A DNA stretch of 64,000 bases from contig CP099652.1 in NCBI GenBank assembly GCA_024123955.1, positions 2,232,001 to 2,296,000 of the forward strand, written 5' to 3'. Under the pieces are notes generated by a model. That model made no database searches, had not been told where the DNA came from, and saw only the letters and a list, made by a program, of their open reading frames with translations. The stretch comes from Oxalobacteraceae bacterium OTU3CINTB1. Lineage in GTDB: Bacteria; Pseudomonadota; Gammaproteobacteria; Burkholderiales; Burkholderiaceae_D. A program made the position numbers and the translations under genes. Shown piece after piece: positions 7,577-15,317 of the stretch. The stretch's first letter is position 1. Every line of letters begins with the position of its first letter.

Positions 7577-8602
7577 GTGGCAACAATCAAAGACGTCGCC
7601 CGGCTGGCGGGCGTGGGGCTGGGCACCGCCTCGCGTGTGGTCAGCGGCAGGGGATCGGTGTCCAAGGCGACGCTCGAGAAGGTGCAAAAGGCCATCGTGG
7701 AGCTGGATTTCAGGCCCTCGCACGCGGCGCGTTCGCTGCTGTCGGGCAGCTCGCAGATGATCGGCGTCTACATCCCGTATTTGAGCGGGACGTTTTACAC
7801 GCCGATCCTGCAGTCGATTTACACGGCGCTGCGGGCGTCCGGGTTGAACATGGTGGTCGCCTTCGGCGTCGGCGACGGCAACGAGCGGCAGCAGGCGATC
7901 GACGGCGTGAATTTCCTGATCGAGCGCGGAAGCGACGGTTTGCTCGTCATGAGCAATTCGCTGGAGGACGAGGACTTCGCGGCGCTCGGACCGTTCCAGT
8001 CGCGGGTGGCGGTGATCAATCACCGCTACGCCGGTATCGCCGAGCAGTGCTTCACGGTCGACCACAAGGCCGGCGGACGGCTGGCGGCGCGCACGCTGCT
8101 GGACAAGAAGCACCGCAAGATCGCCGTCATCGCCGGACGCGCCAGCGCGCCGGATAACCAGGAGCGCCTGGCCGGTTTCATGGCGGAGCTGGACGAGGCG
8201 GGCATCGACAGCGGCAAACTATGGGTAGACGACGGTAACTTCACGCCTGAAGGAGGATGGGCATGCGCCGAGCGGCTGCTGGCGTCGGGTCGGGAGTTCA
8301 CTGCCGTCTTCTGCGCGAACGATGAAATGGCGGTCGGCGCTTTGTCGTTCTTCCAGCAGGCGGGTATCGCCGTGCCGGAGCAGGTGTCGGTGCTGGGTTA
8401 CGACGACACGCACAGCGCGGCGTTCACTGCCCCGCGCCTGACCAGCGTCCATATACCGTGGAGCGAGATGACCTTGAATGGCTTGAACTACCTGCTGAAC
8501 CGGTGCTACGAAACGGACCGGCCGGTCAAGCGCAAATACAAGCTGCACGTGACGGAGCGCGCCTCGCTGGCAAAGGCCCCTGCACGCAAAAGCACGAAAT
8601 AA
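7577..8602 (+). CDS. LacI-family transcriptional regulator
   Basis: Repressor of the LacI/GalR family, 341 residues. The N-terminal helix-turn-helix (ATIKDVARLAGVGLGTASRV) is followed by the hinge F-R-P-S-H-A-A-R-S-L and a periplasmic-binding-protein-like sensor domain. GTG 7577 gives the standard start and has a GAGGGA site 4-5 bp upstream; an ATG at 7565 in the same frame is possible. It lies between the binding-protein gene and the GH1 gene, and both are preceded by similar LacI-type operators. It is therefore very likely the local regulator, responding to a glucose-containing sugar. A strong terminator follows. Confidence 0.92.
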   Translation: MATIKDVARLAGVGLGTASRVVSGRGSVSKATLEKVQKAIVELDFRPSHAARSLLSGSSQMIGVYIPYLSGTFYTPILQSIYTALRASGLNMVVAFGVGDGNERQQAIDGVNFLIERGSDGLLVMSNSLEDEDFAALGPFQSRVAVINHRYAGIAEQCFTVDHKAGGRLAARTLLDKKHRKIAVIAGRASAPDNQERLAGFMAELDEAGIDSGKLWVDDGNFTPEGGWACAERLLASGREFTAVFCANDEMAVGALSFFQQAGIAVPEQVSVLGYDDTHSAAFTAPRLTSVHIPWSEMTLNGLNYLLNRCYETDRPVKRKYKLHVTERASLAKAPARKSTK

Positions 8603-8604
8603 CG

Positions 8605-8634
8605 GAGTGCGCGCTGGCCGCGCGCTCTTTTTTT
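8605..8634 (+). terminator. rho-independent terminator of lacI-type gene
   Basis: A 9-bp stem (8605-8613 with 8619-8627, one G-U pair), a 5-nt loop and a run of seven T. It ends the regulator transcript and separates it from the GH1 operon. Confidence 0.85.
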
Positions 8635-8643
8635 GTAGTATAT

Positions 8644-8657
8644 TGGAAACGATTCCA
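8644..8657. promoter_or_regulatory. LacI-family operator 2
   Basis: TGGAAACGATTCCA, a 14-bp near-palindrome around CG with one mismatched pair. It matches the operator at 6160-6177 and lies 22 bp before the GH1 start codon. Confidence 0.75.
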
Positions 8658-8679
8658 TTTTCGGAGACGCGCGATCACC

Positions 8680-10047
8680 ATGACTTCCACCGACTTGACC
8701 AAGGCGATAAGCCGCTCCGATTTCGAGGGCGATTTCCTGTGGGGCGTGTCGACGTCCGCCTACCAGATCGAAGGCGCGGCCGATGCCGGCGGCCGCGTGC
8801 CGTCGATCTGGGACACCTTCAGCGCGACGCCGGGCAAGGTGCGCGACGGCAGTACCGGCGCGGTCGCCTGCGATCACTATCACCGCTGGGAGGAGGACCT
8901 GGACCTGGCGCGGTCGATGGGGCTGAACTCGTACCGTTTTTCGATCGCGTGGACGCGCATCTTCAACGGCGTGGACGACCAGCCGAATGCCGAAGGGCTG
9001 GCGTTTTATTCGCGCCTTGTCGACGGCATGCTGGCGCGCGGCCTGCAGCCGTGGTGCACGCTGTACCACTGGGACCTGCCGCAGTATCTGCAGGATCAGG
9101 GAGGCTGGGCGCAACGCGCCACCATCGACGCCTATCTGCGATATGTCGATGTGATGACCAGGCACCTGGGCGACCGCGTCAAGCATTGGATCACCCACAA
9201 CGAGCCGTGGTGCACTGCCATGCATGGCAACTGGGATGGCATGCACGCCCCTGGTAACAAAAGCTTGCCGCTGGCGCTACAGGTCTGCCACAACGTACTG
9301 GTGTCGCACGGTCTGGCCGTCCCGATCATCCGCGCCAATGTGCGGGATGCCAGGGTGGGTATCGCATTGAGCCTGCATCCGATCAAGCCTGCCTCCGACA
9401 GCGTTGCCGACCGGGAGGCGGTGGTGCGCCACGACGTGCTGCGCAACCGCTGGTTCCTCGATCCGTTGTATGGCCGGGGTTACCCCGAGCTGGCGTTGGC
9501 GCTGGTGGGCGAGGACGCGCCGGTCGTGCTGCGCGGCGATATGGAGGCCATCGCCGTCCCATGCGATTTCCTCGGCGTGAATTACTATTTCCCGGAAGTG
9601 GTCGCCGACGCGCCCGACCAGTACCCGCTGCGCACCGCAATCGTCCATCCGCGGGACCGCCAGCGCACCGACTTCGGTTGGGAGGTGTCGCCCCAAGGGC
9701 TGGTCGATTTGATGGCGCGCGTGGCGCGCGAGTACCCGACCGGTGATTTGTACGTAACCGAAAACGGCTCCAGCTACGACGATCATGTGGACGCCGATGG
9801 CGCCGTCAACGATACCGCCCGGCGCGATTACCTGATCCGCCATCTGGCGGCGGTGCGCGACGCGATCGGCGCCGGTGCCCATATCAAAGGCTATTTCGCC
9901 TGGAGCTTGCTGGATAACTTCGAGTGGTCGGAGGGTTATCTGCGCCGCTTCGGCCTGACCTATATCGACTACCCGACGCAGCGCCGCACCGTCAAGCAAA
10001 GCGGCCATTGGTACAGCGCCTTCGTGCGCGGCCAGAACGAACAATAA
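8680..10047 (+). CDS. GH1 beta-glucosidase
   Basis: Cytoplasmic family 1 glycoside hydrolase, 455 residues. It should remove terminal beta-D-glucose from cellobiose or other beta-glucosides by a retaining mechanism. The acid/base is E175 in THNEPW and the nucleophile is E361 in Y-V-T-E-N-G. The N-terminal F-L-W-G-V-S-T-S-A-Y-Q-I-E-G-A and the end W-S-L-L-D-N-F-E-W are the family landmarks. There is no signal peptide. It heads a run of GH1, GH3 and sugar importer genes behind a LacI-type operator. The upstream GGAG is 13 bp from the ATG, a rather long spacing. Confidence 0.93.
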   Translation: MTSTDLTKAISRSDFEGDFLWGVSTSAYQIEGAADAGGRVPSIWDTFSATPGKVRDGSTGAVACDHYHRWEEDLDLARSMGLNSYRFSIAWTRIFNGVDDQPNAEGLAFYSRLVDGMLARGLQPWCTLYHWDLPQYLQDQGGWAQRATIDAYLRYVDVMTRHLGDRVKHWITHNEPWCTAMHGNWDGMHAPGNKSLPLALQVCHNVLVSHGLAVPIIRANVRDARVGIALSLHPIKPASDSVADREAVVRHDVLRNRWFLDPLYGRGYPELALALVGEDAPVVLRGDMEAIAVPCDFLGVNYYFPEVVADAPDQYPLRTAIVHPRDRQRTDFGWEVSPQGLVDLMARVAREYPTGDLYVTENGSSYDDHVDADGAVNDTARRDYLIRHLAAVRDAIGAGAHIKGYFAWSLLDNFEWSEGYLRRFGLTYIDYPTQRRTVKQSGHWYSAFVRGQNEQ

Positions 10048-10071
10048 ATCAATCACGGAGACTTGCCCCGA

Positions 10072-12609
10072 ATGAAAACACGCCATAACCACATCCTGCG
10101 CCGCGCCGTCCTGGCCTCCATGCTGGCGCTGGGCGCCCACGCCATCGCCGCCGCTTCCGCTTCGACCCCGCTCACCGACTGGCCTCGCATCACCAGCGCC
10201 GTCAAGCAGGACAAAGCGATGGAAGCGCGCATCGCCGGCATCGTCGCCGGCATGACCCTGGCGCAAAAAGTCGGCCAGATGACGCAGCCCGAAATCAAGT
10301 TCATCACGCCCGAGCAGGTGCGCGAGTTCTACATCGGTTCCGTCCTCAATGGCGGCGGCAGCTGGCCGCAGGGGAACAAGTACGCCACCGCGGCCGACTG
10401 GGTCAAGCTGGCGGACGCCTACTACGACGCCTCGATGGGCACAGACATGAAGGTGAAGGTACCGGTCATCTGGGGCATCGACGCCATGCACGGCAACAGC
10501 AATATGTACGGCGCCACGCTGTTCCCGCACAATATCGGTCTCGGCGCCGCGCGCGACAAACAGCTGATCGAGCAGATGGCGCACTCGGTCGCCAGGGCGG
10601 TGCGCGCCACCGGTATCGACTGGGTGTTCGCGCCGACGCTGGCGGTGGTGCGCGACGATCGCTGGGGGCGCACCTACGAGAGCTTTTCTGAGGATCCCGC
10701 CATCGTCAAGGATTACGCCGGCGCCTACGTCAAGGGCCTGCAGGGCGACTTGAAAGGCGACGGCACCGTGGTCGCCACCGCCAAGCACTTCGTCGGCGAC
10801 GGCGGCACGGCCGAGGGCAAGGATCGCGGCGTCAACCAGGCCACCAAGGCCGACATGCTCAACATCCACGCGCTGGGCTACTACCCGGCGCTGGAGGCGG
10901 GCGTGCAAACGGTCATGGCCTCCTTCAACAGCTGGAACGACCTCGAAGGCGGAATCGATCAGGGCAAGATGCACGGCAGTAAAGCGCTTCTGACCGACGC
11001 GCTGAAAACCAAAATGGGCTTCGATGGCCTGATCGTCAGCGACTGGAACGGCATCGCCGAGGTGCCCGGCTGCGCCGAGGATAGCTGCGCGCAATCGATC
11101 AATGCCGGTGTCGACATGATGATGGTGCCGGAACGCTGGAAAACCTTCATCGCCAACACCATCGCCCAGGTGGAGAAGGGCGAGATCCCGATGGCGCGTA
11201 TCGACGACGCGGTCACCCGCATCCTGCGCGTGAAGCTGCGCGCCGGCCTGTTCGACGGCAAAAAGCCCTCGCAGAACCGCTACGCGGGCAAACAGGAAGC
11301 GTTGCAGGACCGCGCGCTGGCGCGCCAGGCGGTGCGCGAATCGCTGGTGCTGTTGAAGAATAATGGCGGCGTGCTGCCGCTGGCGCGCGGCAAAAAGATC
11401 CTCGTGGTGGGCAAGAGCGCCGACAGCATGGCCAACCAGTCGGGCGGCTGGTCGCTGACCTGGCAGGGCACCGACAACAAGAATAGCGACTATCCGATCG
11501 GCGACACCATCCTGGCCGGTATTCGCGACGCCGCCGGCAAGGACAATGTCACCTTCAGCGAAAACGCCACCGGTGTCGATGTCGGCAAGTTCGACGCGGT
11601 CATCGCCGTCATCGGCGAAACCCCTTACGCAGAGGGCGATGGCGACATCGGTCCATCGGACACGTTGCGCCTGTCCGGTCGCCATCCGGAGGACCTGGCG
11701 GTGCTGAAGGCGGTGGCCGGCAAAGGCAAGCCGGTGGTGACGGTGCTGGTGGCCGGCCGGCCGCTGTACGCCAACGACATCCTGAATCTGTCGGACAGCT
11801 TCGTCTCCGCCTGGCTGCCGGGCACCGAGGGCAAGGGCGTGTCCGATGTCCTGTTCCGCAAGGCGGACGGCAAGGTCAATGTGGACTTCCGTGGCAAGCT
11901 GTCGTTCTCGTGGCCCAAGTCGGCTTGCCAGTCGCCGCTCAATGTCGGCGATGCCGGCTACGATCCGTTGTTCAAGTTCGGCTATGGTCTGACCTATTCC
12001 TCCCCGGCCGGCCAGGCGACTGTGCCGATGCTGGACGCAAGCTACTCGCCGGGCGGCTGCGGCAAGAGCATGGCCATGCCGGTGTATAGCCCTGCGGACC
12101 GCGCCACCTATGCACTCTACGTGGAAAGCGGCGGCAAGAAGACCGCGCTCGGCGCGGACCTGAACGCGGTGTTCAATCTGCCCACGGTGAAGGTCGAGAC
12201 GGCGCAGGTGAACACCCAACAGGATGCAAAAAGGCTAACTTGGTCCGGTCCTGCTAAACTGTCGGCGCAATCCGGCAAGGCCATGCCGATTCCCGCGATC
12301 GCCGGCACCGACGGCGCGCTGCAATTCGATACCATCGTCACCGGCGCCCCACAAGGGAAGGCCGGCATCTGGATGGAAAACGTGGAACTCGACGCCAGCG
12401 CCGTGTTCCAGCGCATGGCCGGCAAGGGCAAACAGACGGTGAAGATACCGCTGTCGTGCTTCAGCGCCAAAGGACTGAAACCCGACGCGTTGTCCACGCC
12501 GTTCGCCATATCGGCCGATGGACCGTTCGCGGCCAGCTTCGCCAACATTCAGATCGTCGGCGGCGCGGCCAGGGACAAGGACGCGTCGGCGTGCGGCGAT
12601 TTTAAGTAA
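10072..12609 (+). CDS. GH3 beta-glucosidase/exo-glucanase, exported (ExoP-like)
   Basis: Exported family 3 glycoside hydrolase, 845 residues. The signal peptide (about 30 residues) ends A-I-A-A-A-S-A. The N-terminal barrel carries K-H-F-V-G-D-G and the nucleophile D324 in L-I-V-S-D-W-N-G. The second domain starts near L-V-L-L-K-N-N-G-G-V-L-P-L. After the family's usual end (F-G-Y-G-L-T-Y) there are about 170 extra residues, a beta-sandwich as in ExoP-type exo-1,3/1,4-beta-glucanases. It probably trims glucans in the periplasm or at the surface and feeds the neighbouring importer. It follows the GH1 gene by 24 bp; ATG 10072 is chosen over TTG 10063. Confidence 0.92.
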   Translation: MKTRHNHILRRAVLASMLALGAHAIAAASASTPLTDWPRITSAVKQDKAMEARIAGIVAGMTLAQKVGQMTQPEIKFITPEQVREFYIGSVLNGGGSWPQGNKYATAADWVKLADAYYDASMGTDMKVKVPVIWGIDAMHGNSNMYGATLFPHNIGLGAARDKQLIEQMAHSVARAVRATGIDWVFAPTLAVVRDDRWGRTYESFSEDPAIVKDYAGAYVKGLQGDLKGDGTVVATAKHFVGDGGTAEGKDRGVNQATKADMLNIHALGYYPALEAGVQTVMASFNSWNDLEGGIDQGKMHGSKALLTDALKTKMGFDGLIVSDWNGIAEVPGCAEDSCAQSINAGVDMMMVPERWKTFIANTIAQVEKGEIPMARIDDAVTRILRVKLRAGLFDGKKPSQNRYAGKQEALQDRALARQAVRESLVLLKNNGGVLPLARGKKILVVGKSADSMANQSGGWSLTWQGTDNKNSDYPIGDTILAGIRDAAGKDNVTFSENATGVDVGKFDAVIAVIGETPYAEGDGDIGPSDTLRLSGRHPEDLAVLKAVAGKGKPVVTVLVAGRPLYANDILNLSDSFVSAWLPGTEGKGVSDVLFRKADGKVNVDFRGKLSFSWPKSACQSPLNVGDAGYDPLFKFGYGLTYSSPAGQATVPMLDASYSPGGCGKSMAMPVYSPADRATYALYVESGGKKTALGADLNAVFNLPTVKVETAQVNTQQDAKRLTWSGPAKLSAQSGKAMPIPAIAGTDGALQFDTIVTGAPQGKAGIWMENVELDASAVFQRMAGKGKQTVKIPLSCFSAKGLKPDALSTPFAISADGPFAASFANIQIVGGAARDKDASACGDFK

Positions 12610-12638
12610 AAACATAAAATATATGAGAAAGAGCTAGC

Positions 12639-13970
12639 ATGGAACCATTATCGAAAGCTGCCGGTGTGCCGGCCAGCCCGTCGCAGGCCAAGGGCAACAC
12701 CGGCCCCCTCATCATCATCACGATCCTGTTCTTCATGTGGGGTCTGTTGACGGCGTTGAACGACGTCCTGATCCCGCACCTGAAGTCGATCTACACGCTG
12801 ACCTATGTGCAGGCCATGCTGGTTCAATTCTGCTTCTTCGGCGCTTACTTCATCGTTTCGCTGCCCGCCGGCGCGTTGATCAAGCGGATCGGCTACCAGA
12901 ACGGCGCCGTCGCCGGCCTGACCATCGCCGCCGCCGGCTGCGCGCTGTTCTACCCTGCGTCCACCAGCGGCTACGCGCTGTTCCTGTTGGCGTTCTTCAT
13001 TCTGGCGGGCGGCATCACCATCCTGCAGGTGGCGGCCAATCCTTACGTGACGATCCTGGGCGACCCGCAGACGGCATCGAGCCGCCTGACCTTGACCCAG
13101 GCATTCAATTCGCTGGGCACCACGGTGGCGCCGACCTTGGGCGGCATGCTGATACTGGCCGGTGGCGTGATGAGCACCGCCGATCTGGCCAAGCTGCCCG
13201 CCGACCAGGTGGCCGCCTACTACGCCAACCAGGCAGCCAGCGTGCAAGGCCCGTATCTGGCGCTGGCCGGCGCCCTGCTGGTGCTGGCGATCCTGTTTGC
13301 GATGGCGCGCCTGCCGAAGATCGTCGACGCCGAACAACCGGCCGCACAGGCGGCGGACGGTGGGGGCTGGAAGCAGGTACTGCAGCATCGCCATCTGGTG
13401 CTCGGCGTGATCGGCATCTTCCTGTATGTGGGCGCGGAAGTCTGCGTCGGCAGCTTCCTGATCAACTACATCGGCGAGCCGCACATCGCAGGCCTGCCGG
13501 AACACCAGGCGGCGCCTTACGTCAGCTACTTCTGGGGCGGCGCGATGCTGGGCCGCTTCATCGGCTTCGCCGTCATGCGTTACGTCAGCCCGGGCAAGGC
13601 CTTGGCCTTCAACTCGGCGGCCGCGTTCGCGCTGCTGCTGGTGGCGATTTTCGGCAGCGGCCATACCGCGATGTGGGCGCTGCTGGGCGTTGGCCTGTTC
13701 AACTCCATCATGTTCCCCACCATCTTCTCGATGGCGCTGAACAAACTGGGGCCGTTGACGGGGCAGGGCTCCGGCTTGCTGTGCATGGCCATCGTCGGCG
13801 GCGCGCTGGTGCCGTTCGCGCAGGGCTTCCTTGCCGATACCGTCAACCTGCAGATCTCGTTCGTTGTGCCTGCGGCGTGCTACGTCTTCGTGCTGTACTT
13901 CGGTTTGAAGTACGCCGGCATGTATGCGGATGGCGGGGCCGACAAACCGGCCGCGCGGGCCGGGCACTAG
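12639..13970 (+). CDS. FucP/GluP-type MFS sugar transporter
   Basis: Inner-membrane proton-sugar symporter of the major facilitator family, 443 residues, about 12 membrane helices. F-F-M-W-G-L-L-T-A-L-N-D-V-L-I-P-H-L-K near the N-terminus and Q-V-A-A-N-P-Y-V in helix 4 are characteristic of the FucP/GluP (fucose, glucose/galactose) group. It lies 29 bp after the GH3 gene in the same operon, so glucose released by the periplasmic enzyme is the likely cargo. The 3' end overlaps the convergent gene by 4 bp. Confidence 0.9.
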   Translation: MEPLSKAAGVPASPSQAKGNTGPLIIITILFFMWGLLTALNDVLIPHLKSIYTLTYVQAMLVQFCFFGAYFIVSLPAGALIKRIGYQNGAVAGLTIAAAGCALFYPASTSGYALFLLAFFILAGGITILQVAANPYVTILGDPQTASSRLTLTQAFNSLGTTVAPTLGGMLILAGGVMSTADLAKLPADQVAAYYANQAASVQGPYLALAGALLVLAILFAMARLPKIVDAEQPAAQAADGGGWKQVLQHRHLVLGVIGIFLYVGAEVCVGSFLINYIGEPHIAGLPEHQAAPYVSYFWGGAMLGRFIGFAVMRYVSPGKALAFNSAAAFALLLVAIFGSGHTAMWALLGVGLFNSIMFPTIFSMALNKLGPLTGQGSGLLCMAIVGGALVPFAQGFLADTVNLQISFVVPAACYVFVLYFGLKYAGMYADGGADKPAARAGH

Positions 13971-14431
13971 GCGAGGGCACCCATCAGCTTCTGCATCGGG
14001 CTCAATGGGATCATTGCTTCCGGTTCTGCGACTTCCAGCACGACGTCATTGTAGGCGACGGGCCGGAGCGGCTCGATCTCGGTCGTATCCGAAAGCCGCG
14101 CTTCGTCCAGCATCTGCTGAAGCGCGGCGACATCTACCGAGTTGACCTTGGCCAGCAACGCGCCGTACTTGCGTACGTCCGCCTCGTTGGCCGCGATCTT
14201 GTCCGCCGGGCGCAGTGCGAGATTGATGCAGCCGAAAATGGCGAAGACGCCCAACAGCCATGCCGATGGCACCGTTAATCGGGCGGCGAGAGCGGCGACA
14301 GCACTGCTGCCGGCGAGCAAGCTGATCAAGGTCAGCGTGGTTTGCAAGCGCCGGTAGAAGCGGGCCGTTCGTTGGCATAGTCGCTGCGCATAACGCAGGT
14401 TGAACTTCAAATCTTCCTTGGTTTCATCCAT
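13967..14431 (-). CDS. two-TM membrane protein, unknown
   Basis: Membrane protein of 154 residues. A basic helix (about 1-30, F-N-L-R-Y-A-Q-R-L-C-Q-R) precedes two closely spaced hydrophobic segments (about 31-52 and 55-75). The rest is soluble and acidic, with a coiled-coil-like stretch. This layout resembles SLATT-type two-helix proteins, but I cannot assign it firmly. An AGGGAA site lies before the ATG. The start follows the stop of a 42-codon gene by 2 bp, so the two are probably one operon. The end overlaps the convergent sugar transporter gene by 4 bp. Confidence 0.65.
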   Translation of the reverse strand: MDETKEDLKFNLRYAQRLCQRTARFYRRLQTTLTLISLLAGSSAVAALAARLTVPSAWLLGVFAIFGCINLALRPADKIAANEADVRKYGALLAKVNSVDVAALQQMLDEARLSDTTEIEPLRPVAYNDVVLEVAEPEAMIPLSPMQKLMGALA

Positions 14432-14433
14432 GA

Positions 14434-14562
14434 CTAGTTCCCTTTTTGTTTGGGACGCGGCACCGGCACGGGCATCGGCGGCGGCGCGGGTTTGCGCGGC
14501 TTGCGCTTCCGCTTAGGGGCCGGGCGTGGCGGCTGGTGCGACTTCGGATCGAGGAATTTCAT
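14434..14562 (-). CDS. small Pro/Lys/Arg-rich protein (42 aa)
   Basis: A 42-codon frame directly upstream of the two-TM protein gene. The product starts M-K-F-L-D-P-K-S-H-Q-P-P and continues as a very basic stretch rich in Pro, Lys and Arg, ending V-P-R-P-K-Q-K-G-N. An AAAGG ribosome-binding site lies 6 bp before the ATG. Only 2 bp separate its stop from the next start, which supports translation. The function is unknown; it could bind nucleic acid or the neighbouring membrane protein. Confidence 0.5.
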   Translation of the reverse strand: MKFLDPKSHQPPRPAPKRKRKPRKPAPPPMPVPVPRPKQKGN

Positions 14563-14687
14563 TGTATGCCTTTCCGCAGCCGCCACCGGCGCACGATTAC
14601 ATCATGCAAGCGTTTTATGTTGGCGCATTGAGGCATGTCAGCGGGCAGAGGCCACCAGCGACAGTTGAAGATTCGGTAGCAAACGCC

Positions 14688-14838
14688 GGGGTCAAGTCTG
14701 ACATTCGGACATGGGCTCTACCGTGCTGCGGCTTTACGGATAAGGTCGTGTATGAATGTTAGACTTGACCCCCGAGGGTTGTGCTGCGGCTTTACGGATA
14801 AGGTCGTGTATGAATGTTAGACTTGACCCCCGAGGGTT
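14688..14838. repeat. tandem 58-bp duplication with inverted repeat
   Basis: A 58-bp unit occurs twice head to tail without change (14723-14780 and 14781-14838). Each copy contains a 19-bp segment (14754-14772 and 14812-14830) that pairs, with one mismatch, with GGGGTCAAGTCTGACATTC at 14688-14706. The second copy ends 2 bp inside the stop codon of the DUF1854 gene. The GGGGTCA start resembles REP-type elements mobilised by RAYT transposases; that link is inferred. No transposase is nearby. Confidence 0.85.
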
Positions 14839-15307
14839 AGAGGAAGCGGTCGAGGATTTTTTTGCCGTGCTTGTCGAGCTCGCGCACGTCGCGGATCAGG
14901 TAGTGGATGCCGTGGATGTCGGAGATCAGCAGCGTGTCCACCGTCAGGCGGCGGATGTCCTCTTCTCCGCGCAGCACGAATTCGGTGTCGCCGCGGTCCG
15001 TTTCCACCGTCCAGGTGCACGGCGTGGCGAAGCCGGAGACATCGACGATGCGCGAGATCTCGGGCATGAATTCACGGCCCGCCAGCTCCTCCCGCACTAG
15101 GTCTCCGATTTCCTGCGGCAGGTCTTCGATGCGGTCGATCCATGCCACTTCCTTGCCGTCGCCGCTCACCAGCGCGATGCCGTCCTCCGGCGCTTGCACC
15201 GGGAAGGCGCGCACCGCCGCCACGCCTTCGTGGACGGCGCCTTCGCCCGTGGTCAGCACCAGGCGGCCGAAGGGATTGCGTACCAGTTCAAATTTTGTCG
15301 TCGTCAT
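14837..15307 (-). CDS. cyanophycin-associated DUF1854 protein
   Basis: Soluble protein of 156 residues from the DUF1854 family, which in betaproteobacteria accompanies cyanophycin synthetase genes. The pattern R-N-P-F-G-R-L-V-L at the start, a central G-R-E-F-M-P-E-I and the end L-L-I-S-D-I-H-G-I-H-Y-L-I-R-D are visible; the biochemical role is unknown. The ATG at 15307 is chosen because the sequence M-T-T-T-K-F-E-L-V fits the family start; the frame continues upstream into the exporter gene. It lies 10 bp after the ABC exporter on the same strand and is probably co-transcribed with it. Confidence 0.8.
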   Translation of the reverse strand: MTTTKFELVRNPFGRLVLTTGEGAVHEGVAAVRAFPVQAPEDGIALVSGDGKEVAWIDRIEDLPQEIGDLVREELAGREFMPEISRIVDVSGFATPCTWTVETDRGDTEFVLRGEEDIRRLTVDTLLISDIHGIHYLIRDVRELDKHGKKILDRFL

Positions 15308-15317
15308 GTGGGTTCTC

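Noticed and set aside
9277..12219. 980-codon open frame on the minus strand opposite the GH1 and GH3 genes
   Set aside because: Low-complexity His/Arg/Gly/Val product, no motifs, directly antisense to two well-supported enzymes; produced by GC-rich codon use.
14723..14838. Tandem repeat considered as the start of a CRISPR array
   Set aside because: Only two copies, joined directly without spacers, and no cas genes nearby.
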